This document shows positions 11,895-23,044 of a DNA stretch of 64,000 bases, piece after piece. The stretch lies in the NCBI GenBank assembly GCA_019155205.2, contig JAHNZQ020000004.1, positions 2,326,926-2,390,925 of the forward strand. The letters run 5' to 3'. The DNA comes from Gracilaria vermiculophylla (Eukaryota; Rhodophyta; Florideophyceae; Gracilariales; Gracilariaceae). Under the pieces are notes generated by a model, which made no database searches, was not told the DNA's origin, and saw only the letters and a program-made list of their open reading frames with translations. Made by a program: the position numbers and the translations under genes. Each line of letters opens with the position of its first letter. The stretch's first letter is position 1.

Positions 11895-12283
11895 TATTGG
11901 AGGTCAGAGGGGCAAGGGAAAGTTGAGGGGATGCAAAGGAAGTTCGCCAGCTCTGGCTTGGATTTACTTGGAGGTGCCTCGACCACGACTTATATAGTGG
12001 CTCAGTCGCACCGACTAGGNNNNNNNNNNNNNNNNNNNNNNNNNNNNNNNNNNNNNNNNNNNNNNNNNNNNNNNNNNNNNNNNNNNNNNNNNNNNNNNNN
12101 NNNNNNNNNNNNNNNNNNNATTAAGCTGATTATGCAATGTGTACACCTGGAAACCATATGGTAGTGAACAACGTGCCGAATAGCACAGCTGCACACGTGT
12201 ACCACACAAAGTCAACATTAAACACAGCCCATGATCCCCGGAACATTTAGTTGTCAGTGACAGCATAGGCACCTTATCCAACA
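11895..12283 (-). repeat. Solo LTR with TGTTGGA...TCCAATA ends, target duplication CTGGG, containing a gap
   Basis: On the minus strand it starts TGTTGGATAAGG and ends CCTCCAATA, imperfect inverted ends. It is flanked by CTGGG on both sides (11890-11894 and 12284-12288). It matches 33205-33928 in opposite orientation. A TATA-like TATATAAG lies near its end in LTR sense. TGTTGGA...TCCAACA ends are common in Ty1/Copia elements, but no copia protein is present here, so the superfamily is inferred. The 100 N at 12020-12119 replace about 275 bp that the other copy retains. Confidence 0.85.
12020..12119. other. Assembly gap (100 N)
   Basis: A run of exactly 100 N inside the solo LTR. Comparison with 33532-33808 suggests about 275 bp are missing, so the gap length is nominal. 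Confidence 0.9.
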
Positions 12284-13249
12284 CTGGGTCCGTCACAGGA
12301 TGTGGCGGAGCCTTCTGAAATCAAAATGCAGCGTCCAGTCTCGATGCCCGATTCTCCCGCAGTGATGACTGCCGTGTCTTCTATGGAAGAGGAGAAGATT
12401 ACTCTTGTCTCGGTTGCTTCAGCCCTCGAGGAGCAGTCCCGACTGCGGAGTGTCCCAGTACCTGTTGTTCAGCCTCGCCTGAGGATCGTTCCGGGTCCCG
12501 TATAGCCGTCTTCTCCGGTGTCGTTTACTCCGTCTTTGGCTTTGCCGACCTCCTCAGCGGCATCTCCAGAATCCCTTCGGGAGGCCGCTGTCCCAGGCGG
12601 TCCGCAGTCTGCGACTCCTTCCGTGCTGGTTGTTGTTTCGTCGACGGAGGTTGCCGCTTCGAGTGCACCCTCGGGCGGTTTATCCTCTGGGGCTTTGGGT
12701 GTTGCCTTTCAGAAGTTAGTGCAGGCGCGCCTGATGATGGGCCGTCCTGCTCCGGCCTCTCCTGTAGAGGCTCTGCGCGAGATTGTTACCTGGGTCCTAG
12801 AACTCCATAAGGCCCGGGCGGATCGAGCCTCGATGACAGCTATCAAGGAAAGTCTGGTGGAGTTCTTTGAGAGCGAAGCACTCATGGCGAAGGCTCGCCT
12901 TGCAGCGGAGTATGCAACATAATTTGGTGATCCGTAGGTAAAGGAAATCCCGGCAATGAAAGTTAGTCCCCGGTAGCTCCGAAATAAAAGATCCTTGAGT
13001 TGTAGTAGAAGCTCCGTGAACGGTAGTTGCAGTACAACGGAGCCGTGCCCTCGTGCGCAGCGCCACGAAGTGCCGCCACGGGAGTGCGCGAAAAGCGGGC
13101 AGCGGCGTCTTGCAAGCAATAAAGACAACTCCAGGGGGGGAGATATAGAGGACACGAAAAAAACTCCGGTAGGAGGCTTCCTCCCCCTTCCCGAAACAGA
13201 AACGCCTATGCGGGGATATGCTTCCGCACCAGATTGGCGTGGCATTTTC

Positions 13250-14947
13250 TTTTAAAGTTCTCCAGAATGTGCCCTTGAGGTTCCTCCGCGTCGTCCTTTA
13301 ACCTTTACCCGTACTAGCGGACGCGGAATAGTATCGCTGCGGGGGTCTTCCGGTGGGAGACGATATGGTTTACCGCGCAGAGGATATCATCTGGAGGGGT
13401 CATGATGGCGTCTTGAGCTTCCACCAATAGTTGTTTGAAAGGTTTGATGAGGTTTTCAGTATCCATCGGTGTCGTCGCTCTTGAGCTGGTCAGATATGAA
13501 ATATTCGTGCGTGGTCCCTGATGTGGGCTGGTGGGCATTCCTGAAGGGCTGGGCGTCGGGAATTTTGTCAACCTAGCACAGTAGACGACGTCACGAAGGC
13601 CGTTTACCTCAATGACGATAGTGTCCCTATGGGTGTGCAGGAATTTTTAAGGCCCCGAGGTGTTTTGCGTTAACTTGCGCGTGACCTCCAGGAGTTCATC
13701 GGATGTCTCCCAAGTATTTTCAGGGAAAACCTCGTCGCCTTCCTTCACGTGATGGCTTTCCTTCAATTTTCGGTCGAAATCCTGTGTATATCTCCTCTGC
13801 AAGTCGTTAAGTCTCTCCTTCGCGAGAGAGAATGCGTGCTTATAATGCCTTATAATAGATAGTTTTTTTTGCTCCACTGCTTGTACCTGTAGCCCATCCG
13901 CCGGATGCTCCGTCGCGCGTGCCGTAATAATTAAACTATGCGGGATGCGCGAGAGCATGAGATTGAAAAGAGCGGTCCACGTGGAGCTGTGCATCTGCGG
14001 GTTCTGTTCATACGTGAGTGGGTCCACAGATGCTTCCCGATCCTTCTGGTGGTCCGCGACGTAGTGTTTCAGCCTTGAGGCGATAGTCCTGTTAAATCTC
14101 TCAGCATGTCTGTTGGTCTGAGGGTGATAGGCAGATGTAAACAACAGCTTCATTTCCAGCATTCCTGAGATGGCACTAAATAACCTCGTCGCGAACTGGG
14201 GTCTGTTGTCCGTGAGTAGGTATAGCGGATTTCTAAATGGGTAAACCCCGTGCTACCGAACGTTTTTGGCTATTGCTGTTGCAGTGGTGCTCTGGAGGGC
14301 AGTAAAGCGCGTGATCTTCGACAACCGATCAGTGACCACGAGAATAAATCGGTACCCTCGCTCTGTCTTGGAGAGAAGGCCCAAAATCAAAATGTACATG
14401 GCCACAAACCCAAAAGATTCTGGAGGCCGGAACACAGTGAGCGGTGTCCGATGTCTGATGCTATTCCCCTTAGCGGCGGCGCACGAGTGGCAATCCGCCG
14501 CCGTTTGGAAGGCGTCATTAACCATGTTCGGCCAATAAAACTCCCCCTCATGGTGATATACATACGCAACCCACCGGGGTACCCGGCGAGGCAAGGATAG
14601 TACGAAAGATACAGCACCCTCGCCCGTGGTCTTGTCGGAAACACCTTTTCGAGAACTCCATCCCGGGGAGCGCGGCGTACAAGTACGCCGTGCCGGTTGA
14701 CATCGAATAACGATATTAGACTACACACAGTGGCGAGGCACTCCTTGTAGTACGCATCTGTTTTCTGCTTCTTCAGGAACTCTGCTATAGTGATGGGGAG
14801 AACTTCTTTCTCCTCCTCAACAAAGGCGATCACCTCAGGGAGCCCACTAAAATAGCCTCTGGGTTCAAAGCATTCCACGCATTCTCCATCGCATCCTTCT
14901 TGCCTGTCGGTGTCCTGGATGACTAGATACGAAATTGTGTCCTCCAA
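13250..14947 (-). pseudogene. Integrase with C-terminal chromodomain relic, family 1
   Basis: Minus-strand reading in several frames. 14594-14253 carries the zinc-binding Cys pair and the start of the core (YWPNMVNDAF, then CHSCAAAKG, then FILVVTDRLSKITRF). 14162-13647 carries the end of the core and the C-terminal domain (TSAYHPQTNRHAERFNR with the catalytic Glu, then a basic linker). Frame 13571-13250 ends in a chromodomain-like segment: CAVNHIVSHRKTP, LFRVR, then, past two stops, DDAEEPQGHILENF. The chromodomain places the family in or near the chromoviruses, where it guides integration to particular chromatin. Stops and frameshifts make it non-functional. It ends convergently with aORF2, about 330 bp apart. 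Confidence 0.75.
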
Positions 14948-14949
14948 GG

Positions 14950-16390
14950 GTGTTTGGTCTTCTCCGTCAGTGAAAAGTCGCTAAAGCGCGTCCGCTGCCT
15001 GGTGGTTTTTCTTCAAAAGGTGAACGATGTCAAATTTGAAGGCCAGGAGGCGTAGTCTCTACCTTTCCAGATGACCGAAAGCATCCGTCAAGGACAGTAT
15101 GCACTTCAATGGTGCATGGTCCGTCCTCAAGGTGAAACGCTCCCCTCCCAGGTATGGTCGTAATAGAAACATCGCTCAGATTATGGCAAGAAATTCGCGT
15201 TTTGAGGTGGAAGAATTCCGTTCCGTAGGCATGAGGCTGCTACTCCAGTATCCTGTAGGATAAATTCTGCCTTCAGGTTGTTCCTGTAGGAGGGCACATA
15301 CGACCTGGTATTTACAGGCGTGTGTGTCCAGGACGATTCAGCCGTGCCGTTTCAAAAGTACCAAGATCGGTGGCTCTATCAGGCTCTTCTTCACGGTGTT
15401 AAAGTCTTCAAACTCATCGTCCGTAGGATAGACAGATGCGTCAGCTTGTTTTTCTCCAAGAGGTGATTTAACAGCGCAACAATATGGGAGAAGTTCGGGA
15501 AAAACCTCCGAAAGACATTAGACAACCCCAGCAAGGAGTGGAGCTCCGTCTGCTTTGTGAGAGGGTGAGCTTCCTTGATGGCGTCCTGAGGTTTTGGGGA
15601 TACCTGTAGGATTACCTCGAGCACAAGGTTCTTGAGTTAATCCACCGAGGAATTAAAACGGAAGCACTTCTCCAGCTGCAACGTGTGGCAGGCAACGCCT
15701 TGACTGGTCCATGGCAAAAGCGCACTGCACGCGCAAGCGCGCAACGGACGCAAATAGTGCCGGCTGACAACAAACGTGAGTCCAGCATCCTTAAGGAGTT
15801 GGAGCACGTGCTTCACATGCATAAAATGCTCCTCCATGATTCGGGAGTGTAAAATAACGTCCTAAATGTACACCAGGGCGTACTGCAACTAAACCTTTTG
15901 ACAGTATTATGTCCACCGCTCGTTGGAACGTAGCAGGTGCATTCTTCAATAAAAATGGCATCCTTACGAATCTGAAAAATCCACAGTGCGAGGTGAAAGT
16001 TGTCTTATCCTTATCGGTGTCTCCCATCTCAATCTGTCAGAACCGCTGCTAGCATCCAGCGTGAAAAAAACAGTCGCATCACTTAAAGAGTGAATACATT
16101 CATCCATACGCGGTATCGGGTACGAATCGCCTACCATCACCTCGTTGAGGCCTCTGTTGTGAATGCAGAACCTCAAAGAGCCATGTTTATTCTTCACAAA
16201 TACCACCGGTGAGGCCCATTCAGAATCAAAGCGCACGATAATGCCCTTGTCCAGCACCCCGTGAACATCATCGCGTTCAAAATCGCGAGCATAGGGTTCA
16301 GCCCTCCTCGGAAGTTGGTGTACTGGTTTCGAATCAGGTGTGAGCTGGAATCGGTGCTTGGCCAGGCTATGTTGACCCACGCGACCAGAC
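14950..16390 (-). pseudogene. Reverse transcriptase and RNase H relic, family 1
   Basis: Frame 16380-15964 has the RT N-terminus: EWASPVVFVKNKHGSLRFC, YPIPRMDECI and VFFTLDASSG (first catalytic Asp present). A frameshift leads to 16027-15791 with KDKTTFTSHCGFFRF and KNAPATFQRAVDIIL. The active-site block reads Y-I-stop-D where YLDD is expected, so the second catalytic Asp codon is now TAG. Thumb and connection follow at 15837-15391 (HSLLGLSNVFRRFFPNFSHI). RNase H downstream is too damaged to delimit. This is the order expected of Ty3/Gypsy pol. Confidence 0.75.
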
Positions 16391-16742
16391 TAAATGTACT
16401 CGAAGACGGATAGCATCTCCACTATCTATGGCGATAGTCTTCGAAGTCTTTGCCAATTTGAAGCTTCTCCTGCAAGATGGCAGGATTCTCTTCCTCCGGG
16501 GTCATTGATGTCGCTTCAGCCTCCATGGTGGCGATTGCACCGCCTTTCACAAGTTCTTTTGCACGAGGAAGATGAGCCAGTCCTACAAGGGCGGGTAGTG
16601 CCAATCGGACGACAGATCCTTTCTGGAGCCGTAAAGGCGGATCCTTCAGGTGGACAAGCACGACTCTGAAGGAAATGATCGGCAATACTTCCGTATCGCC
16701 GTTCGCCATTATGAAGTGCCGTTTAATCGTCAGATATGTACT

Positions 16743-17225
16743 CTACTGTAGGAATGAAATGCCAGATATAGAGATCTGCGCCCAAACTTTCGTCTGACTC
16801 TTTGCGGGTATTTTGATACTCCTCACCACCTGGAGCTTTATCAACTGCGTCTTCTTTGAAAGATTACCCACGTAACGCGCGTTGGCGTCCGCTCTCAGAC
16901 ACGCGCAGATGGTATCTATAGAAGCGGCGTCTTGAAAAGTCACTTTCCGCAGGCGCAGATATATTGCGCGTACATACTGATCCACAAAGGAAGTGCCCGA
17001 TATGCATTGTGCTGCCAAGTTGATCGCAACGAGGAATCACACCTTCACCTATAAGGAGCTCAGTCGGGGATACAAGTGTAATGATTCGACGATGTTAAAT
17101 GCTCGACGCGACGCATCGCGTACCGTAGGGAGCTTTCGAGCAGAGAGCAGACTGCGGGAGCACTTTGGAGTGCACCAGATTGCGGACAGCTCCAGTACCA
17201 AGGATAGCGCGCACCGTTATTTAGG
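16743..17225 (-). pseudogene. Aspartic protease relic, family 1
   Basis: The minus-strand reading near 17215 has AILGTGAVRNLVHS where the sister element at 32058 has FIFDTGAGPNLVHA. The catalytic Asp is therefore Gly and the flap-side Gly is Val. The domain continues, after a frameshift, into 17018-16743 (AAQCISGTSFVDQYVR), which matches the stretch cut by the Tc1 element at 32308. It would have processed Gag-Pol and is inactive now. Confidence 0.6.
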
Positions 17226-17299
17226 CGAGCAAGTAACATCCGATGGAGGCTTACACTCTGTAGATCTCACCGCGGAGCATGCAATCCGATTCCTGAAAG

Positions 17300-19850
17300 G
17301 CGTCAAAGGGGTCCAGGGGGACTGGGGGGCCAGCCGATTCCGCGTCGACTGTGCGGACGGCCTCTCCCCCTTTCCTTAAGGCAACCTCCGTGGGGCTGAG
17401 GCTCTATGGTAAGGAGCCATGCAAAGCCTCTACGGGTGAACTTGAGAGTTTTCCTGGTTAAAGGGGGGCTGCACTCCAATACGGGATGGCTGCTGCGGTT
17501 GCGCATCGGGATGCGCCGCGTGCTCTGGAAATGCGACCGGTTTAGATACTTTCCCCTGCGCTGACGGCGTAAGTGACAGGGAGACAGACTGCACTCCCAG
17601 TGTAGCGCGGTAACCATTGTTAACTTGAGCGGAGCGAATGTCTTGATACGCGGTTCGATAACTTTTGCTCTACGTCGGTGTGTCATTCTTGTCCAGAACG
17701 TTCATCTCCCGTTCCTGCAGGATGGCGCCCCTCATTGCCGGGATGAGCGTAGTACATTGTAATGGTTCTCGAGACAAGCAAATCCTGCAAGGCGATGGGT
17801 AGCCTCGAGGGTTCGTAAATTGGACACTTCTGTAAGATCCTGCCGAAGCCTACGAAGTAAGAGACGAGATTGTCCTCGTCCTAGACGTTGCTTCCTGAGA
17901 TAAAACGTATGTAAGGGCAAGGGCATCTTGCTCTCCCTTGAGCGTGAGCTCGTTGACCTCCTCTGAGGTGTTGTAGGGCACCTTCAGGGCGGATGCCCGA
18001 TGGTTACTTGAGGCCGTCAGTTTGTCCGAAAGTGGAGTGTGGCTGCGACAGGTGTCACGGTTGGTACTCCCATAGGACTCCGCGAAACGTGCTAGCTCCA
18101 TAGAGGTGGTCTTTGGGTGCGTTGTTAAGAGATTACGCACCCTCGCGCGGATCGAGTGGAGGAGGCCCTTGACAAACGACGCCTTCCACCACCGTTTGGA
18201 GTAGTCGCTCCCACACCGTAGGGCCTTTTGTGCACAGCTTCTGTGAGAATTCCGTCTCGGTCAATCCCGTGTTCTACCTATAGGAGGTGATTTCTGCATT
18301 AACATCGGATATCACCTCGTCCGTGGCGTACCTTTTGAGGAGGAAATTAACCACCTCCGGGTACGTCCTCAAGATCTCCGTTCCAGAATCATCCAAAATG
18401 GTGCTCTCTCCCATGAGGCGCGGCTGCACCAGCGAGTGCGCTTGGTCTGTGCGGTAGAACTGAAAGCACCATACAGCGGCACCTGCATGAACACCATTAG
18501 TATTATAAGCTGAATGGAACCGCGTGAGAAATTAAACACCGAGATGGGGTCTCCACCTGAGAAGGAGTGCTTTTTCATTTGAATATTTATGCGGCGCTGG
18601 ATCTTTGTTGTTAGAAAAACAGATGAGATATTTGCGCTATACTCTCTTGTGACACAGGGCGCACAGTTCACCGTTTGAACTATCAACATCCGTGAGTCGT
18701 TTAGCGACCGAAGCGTAGTAAAGAGTGAAGCGATCATTCAACCTGTAGGTGTCATAATCCACCACATTGGCAAAGTGATTATCAAGCGGGACGACCTTCC
18801 CGACCCTTCTGCTCTTCTCTTCGGGAGGTATACTGTCCTCCGAGCTGGAGATGTTTACAGATTCGAAGTCTGAGCTTCTCTCCGAGTCGGTGTCCCGCTT
18901 TCTTCTTTTCTCCCTCCGTTTCTTTCGGCGTCTTTACTTTGCATTATCTGGGTGCCTGCCGAAAACCCCGATATCACTCTTCACCCGAGGGGTATCATGT
19001 CCTTCTCTCCTTGGAGGGAGTACTTCGCAACCGGTATCCTGTCTTCCTTCGTAAGGAGACAGGGCCAAACGATTCATAGAGATACTCCTGCGGTGTTCCG
19101 GACTCCCTCCGGCAGTATTCTTTCCTCCTCTGGCGCAGCGGGCGGCAGTATCCTGTCATTCTCTGCCCTGGGTCACCTTCATTGTTGATAGAGGGAACCT
19201 GTCCTGTACGGAAGAAAAACTTTGAAACGCCGCGGCGGGGAGCAGCCGCGCGATATGGGAGCGAACCTACGCACGAATAACATCTGAGATCACCTCAAGG
19301 AAGAGATCGGAATCCAGCAAAGCGTCCACAGCACGGTGAGCGCTCTTCATTGCGATTTCTTCCACAATGACGTGGCGGCACGCTCCGAAATGTGCCTTAA
19401 GACCTGCAGGTATTTTTTCGACCAGCCCGTGTAGGAGCCAATCCATAAGGCGTGGGGCCAGTGACTTTAGGAGGGAGTTAGCCACCGTTTGTTTCCGTCT
19501 TTGAAGCTCCTTAGGTGGCGGCTGCGGTGGTGCGTGCGATTCTTAAACCACCAAATCTGCGTTCTGCAGAGGTGTCGCGGGGGATTCCGCTCGCCTCCGA
19601 TCATGCATTCTCCTAAGGCGATTCCTAAAACGCTCCATAGAGGAGCCAGGATTCCGAAGGAGACTTTTAGGGTCCTTCCAGTGTGGCGGCCATCTCGTGG
19701 GGAGCGCTGCGCGTGCTGCGCCCACCAATGGAGTCGGTTGCTTGAGGATCCTGTAGGGGGGTTTCCATTGGATGTTCTTAGGAGTCCATAGAGGAGTAGG
19801 TCGGGGGTGATTTTCTTCCACTTCCGAATCGCCTTAAGGAAGAATTCCAT
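17300..19850 (-). pseudogene. Gag relic, family 1 (11-kb element)
   Basis: Minus-strand Gag in fragments. 19850-19467 gives the N-terminus (EFFLKAIRKWKKITPDLLLYG). 19485-19267 gives SLAPRLMDWLLHGLVEKIPAG and DALLDSDLFLEVI. 18737-18369 gives the capsid start (KKHSFSGGDPISVFNF). 18140-17850 and 17686-17303 give the C-terminal part. All are matched in order by the plus-strand copies at 24215-25475 and 29500-31320. Gag forms the virus-like particle. A mini-LTR sits at 18606-18688 just before the capsid block. Many stops and frameshifts. Confidence 0.7.
18606..18688 (-). repeat. Solo mini-LTR (83 bp) in family-1 gag
   Basis: On the minus strand it starts TGTTGATAG and ends CTAACAACA. It matches the repeats of the mini LTR element at 8131-8437 over most of its length. 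The intact gag copies at 25.4 kb and 30.66 kb lack it at the same site, so it is an insertion. No clear target duplication. Confidence 0.6.
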
Positions 19851-19923
19851 TCTTGGGGTTCAGTCGTTGCAAACTAGAAACACGGTTCTGCTGTGACTTG
19901 TGCGAATCCTTTAGGAACTGTGA

Positions 19924-19943
19924 CCTTCTAAGTCGGGAGACCA
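19924..19943 (-). other. Primer-binding site, family 1
   Basis: On the minus strand TGGTCTCCCGACTTAGAAGG begins two bases after the LTR end. The same TGGTCTCCCGACTT follows the LTR at 24155. It would pair with the 3' end of a tRNA ending ...AAGTCGGGAGACCA. Confidence 0.7.
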
Positions 19944-19945
19944 GC

Positions 19946-20500
19946 TGTGGAAATGTCAGCCCTTTTCTCGAGGTAGTGAAGCACAACGTCCGTTAGGAGT
20001 TTTTGTTGACTCCAAAGGTGCTTGTTCCTAAAGGTGGTCTCCGGTATCCGCTGTCGGGAGCCGGGGGTATTCTGAAAGGGGATCTGCAAACACCAAGGGG
20101 AGGGTAAGGTTCACTGGGTGCACAGTGCTCCTTCCGGCGCTGCTGTGATGCAACCTAGGGATCGGCGATTTACAAACCTGAGGATGATCAACGAGAGTCT
20201 CCAACCGGAAAAGTAGATGAAGACTCAAGGGTGCTTGTCTTTACTTCCGCAGAGGTGGAGCTCGGCCGGCAGATGAAGTATCAAGCCGGGAGCCCGCCTC
20301 GGCAGATCTTACTATTGTAGTAATTATCTGCGTAAATTAACAAAAATTAATAATAATTCTACCGTCCCTTAATGATACTGTAGCGCACTCGGGCAGAATT
20401 ATGCACAACGTGGCTCAGTAAATAAAGTAAGAGCCCTCCTTAGGAATATTATACCATAGGGACACACCACCATTTTTCCCTTAGGAACCACTGTACTACA
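19946..20500 (-). repeat. 5' LTR of the 11-kb family-1 element
   Basis: 555 bp, minus strand, starting TGTAGTACAGTGG and ending TTCCACA, followed by the primer-binding site. It has the same length as the 3' LTR at 9508-10062. Confidence 0.85.
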
Positions 20501-21504
20501 CAACGGACACAGTCATGGTCGAAATGAACGAAGCGCATGAGCGGTTGGTTTACCCGCAATCGCGTAATGCTAGCTCTTTCACCTTAGACTGGGTCTGCAT
20601 CAACTACGCTGTGTTCCAAACCTAGAGGTGACTCCCTATCCAGTAAACCGGTCGTTTCATGGCCGGTCGTGTTGCCACATGCCTCCCGTGGCCTCCCATA
20701 CCTTCGATCTTTTTGGGCAGACTCTGCTGTGCCGGAATCCCGCGGTCCTTCTGACCGCTCTTATTTTCTTCCAAACGGAATATACAACAGTTCTACGTTT
20801 ACTTCAAGCAGTTTGTTTCATCTCGTAGCTCCTCTTGAGGAGAGGGAGTACGACCGCTCTATTGCGGATATTCCGCCGCCCCAACGGGACGCGGTCCATG
20901 TCGAACAACTAGCAATGCTGCCACTCCATCACAGTTTGAAGGTATCGCCAGTCAAGCCCTTTCAGTTCCCAGCACTGCCGCATAGTTTCTACCTGGGACG
21001 AAACCCTCCATAGTATCGGCAAAGTCGCGATGTACACCGTCTCGGCATGCGCATGGAGACAAAGACGATGCGCTACCAACGCTAGATATTGGAGGCAAAT
21101 CACGGGGGGGTACACTCACACTAAAGTGCGCCAGAAGATACCTCCCTTCATGTAGACACTTTAGCATAGGCACCTACCGTATATAACAGGACCGCGCATC
21201 ATGAGAAGGGAAAGGACGTCTCAGCGTCATTGTGCTCGCGCGCACGCAACCCATCGTGTCGGGAGAACCTGGTACTGTCACCAGTGGCGAGCAAGTCGTT
21301 GCGGATGATGCAACCGTCTAGTGTCTATCGTATCGTCCGCCTGATATGAGGCAGATCTGCCTTATATGAGGCGGAACAATAACTAAAAAAATTCAAGACT
21401 TCTTTTTTGCTCCGATTCTTCAATTCTTATCAGATAATGGTGATACGAGCGTAGAAGGGTAGCAAAGTTAAAGTTGCGAAAAAGTAAAGACCCTAATAAG
21501 CACC
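20501..21504. other. No gene recognised; contains a 38-bp palindrome
   Basis: Only short open frames. A near-perfect palindrome at 21337-21374, centred on AGATCT, is the one structured item I see. Confidence 0.4.
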
Positions 21505-23044
21505 TTGACAATTTTTATCCTCCTTCTTCCGCTTAAAAACCAAAATGTGCCCGACCAATCGGACGCTCGCCTGATCACAGGCAATACCGTCTGCTGTCGT
21601 GCCTTGCTTGTAACGTCAGTGGGGAAGTGTAAGCGGCTATTTGCGTCCGTCTGGGAGTTGAAAATTCTTTCTGGGACAGTCATCGACGTTATTGTAGCTG
21701 AAAGTAATGGTCACCGTCAGAAATCTGTCACTGTCGATTTGCTCATTCAGTCCCGTACTAGGCGCGTGACATTGAAAATTGTAAATATGAAACGCCACAG
21801 CCACTCCTCCGCCATGCAAGTATCGTCCGATCCAGTGAGCGAAACTCTCGAAGCCCAGATTACTCGTAAAGGACAAGAAGAGAATGAGATTGCTCTAGCT
21901 TCCGTTGTGTCCACGGAGCACAATTCTATTTAGATTCAAGGAGATTATGTGGAGCACGGTCGCACATGGAAGTTTGTAGACGTGTCATACCCGCTGAACG
22001 GCCCGGATCCATCCAAAACATGGAAATTAATTTGTCAAGTCGGAGATGTGCTCAAATATGGCAATGCACCGCGTGAATTCTCGCCGTATGACTTTTTCAT
22101 GTTCACAATTTCCTTTGATACATCTTGGTACAATTGTCAGACTTACCGATGACAATATTGATGAGACTGTCTTTCGTCCAGTTACGGCAGGGGAAGTACT
22201 CAAGTTTTTTGGCGTTTTATTTATGAGGACAATGTATAAGGTTGGAAGCAGAAGAGATATTTGGAGAACAGAGCCATTGACAAAGTACGGGCCTATGGCC
22301 CATTTTGGTCGATTAATATCATGCGCTCGATTTGATAGTATTCTCAGCAATATTCGCTTTAGTTCATTGGCCGAAAGATCCGATGTTCTTGAATCTCAGT
22401 CCCGCTGGTCAGTTATAAGTGTGTTTGTTGACGCTATCGATGCGCATTGGGCAAGGTACGTCACCCGGTCCAAGAGTATCTGCGATGACAAAAGCATGTT
22501 AAGATGTTACGTCTCAGGACGAAACTGGATCGGCAAAGGGCTTCCGCACTATGTTGCTCTTCATCGAAATCCTGAGAGCGGATGCAAAATTAGAACTGCA
22601 GCCTGCGGAAAAAGTGAAATGATGCTTCGACTCGAGATTGTCAGTGGGTCGACAGGGTCAGACGTTCGTGCATTTGAAGATTAACTTAGCGCCTCTGCTG
22701 CAGTTACTTTGCACCCAGTCAAACCATGGCCTAGGTCTGACAGGGTTGTGGGTGGTTACTCGTGGTTTGCATCTGTGTCACCTGTGCAGGTTCTGATGCG
22801 CTTCAGAATGCGATTCATGGGTGTTTTCAAGGAAACCACTCGTCAATATCCGATGAGGCTATTGTCAGAAACAGAGCTATATGCTCGTGGAGTTCACTTA
22901 AGTATGGTGAGCAAGCTACCGGGTGATTCCATATGGCAGTGCATTGGTTGGATAGACAGAGAAGATACTTCATCAGTTCGTGCTCAGGAACCTCTCCAGA
23001 GGAGGTCATTGAAAGGTCAAAGTGGCGAAAAGAAGGCGGTGTGA
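21505..23044 (+). pseudogene. piggyBac-type transposase relic 1
   Basis: DDE transposase of the piggyBac superfamily. One frame runs 21505 to about 22105 with a TAG at 21931. A second runs from there to 23044 with a TAA at 22682. Visible blocks are HGRTWKFVDVSYPL, SPYDFFM, TAGEVLKFFGVLFMRTMYK, RRDIWRTEPLTKYGPMA, then ICDDKSMLRCYVSGRNWIG with GLPHYVALHRNPESGCKI and AACGKSEMMLRLEIV, all typical of piggyBac-derived proteins. The first catalytic Asp is retained in CDDKSM. The second, expected in a VVADSYFAS block, reads VVGGYSWFAS and is lost. TTAA target sites or inverted ends were not identified. Confidence 0.8.

Larger units (their letters stand above)
11863..12922 (+). pseudogene. Antisense ORF 2 (aORF2), interrupted by a solo LTR
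   Basis: Unknown protein. ATG at 11863 reads 10 codons to the CTGGG target site of an inserted LTR (11895-12283). On the far side, from 12289, the reading continues to TAA at 12922 with one in-frame TAG at 12503-12505. Without the insertion the product would be about 230 residues: an N-terminal half rich in Pro, Ser, Ala and Val with no evident fold, then a Leu/Ala/Glu-rich C-terminal half from about 12700 that looks helical. It begins 83 bp after the end of aORF1 on the same strand and ends about 330 bp before the convergent end of pol. It could be a second accessory gene of the element. No second copy is in the window, so coding status is less sure than for aORF1. Confidence 0.45.
9508..20500 (-). 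mobile_element. Family-1 chromovirus-like LTR retrotransposon with two antisense ORFs
   Basis: An 11-kb element on the minus strand with both LTRs, each 555 bp. Reading along the element: 5' LTR (20500-19946), primer-binding site, gag, protease, RT, RNase H, integrase, chromodomain (to about 13250), then two ORFs on the other strand (aORF2, aORF1), purine tract and 3' LTR (10062-9508). Sides read GGAAC on the left and CAACG on the right, so no clear target duplication. The left end sits inside the family-2 integrase, but I could not find the rest of that integrase at the right end, so rearrangement is likely. All coding parts are damaged. A TGTTGGA-type solo LTR at 11895-12283 and a mini-LTR at 18606-18688 are later insertions. 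Confidence 0.8.
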
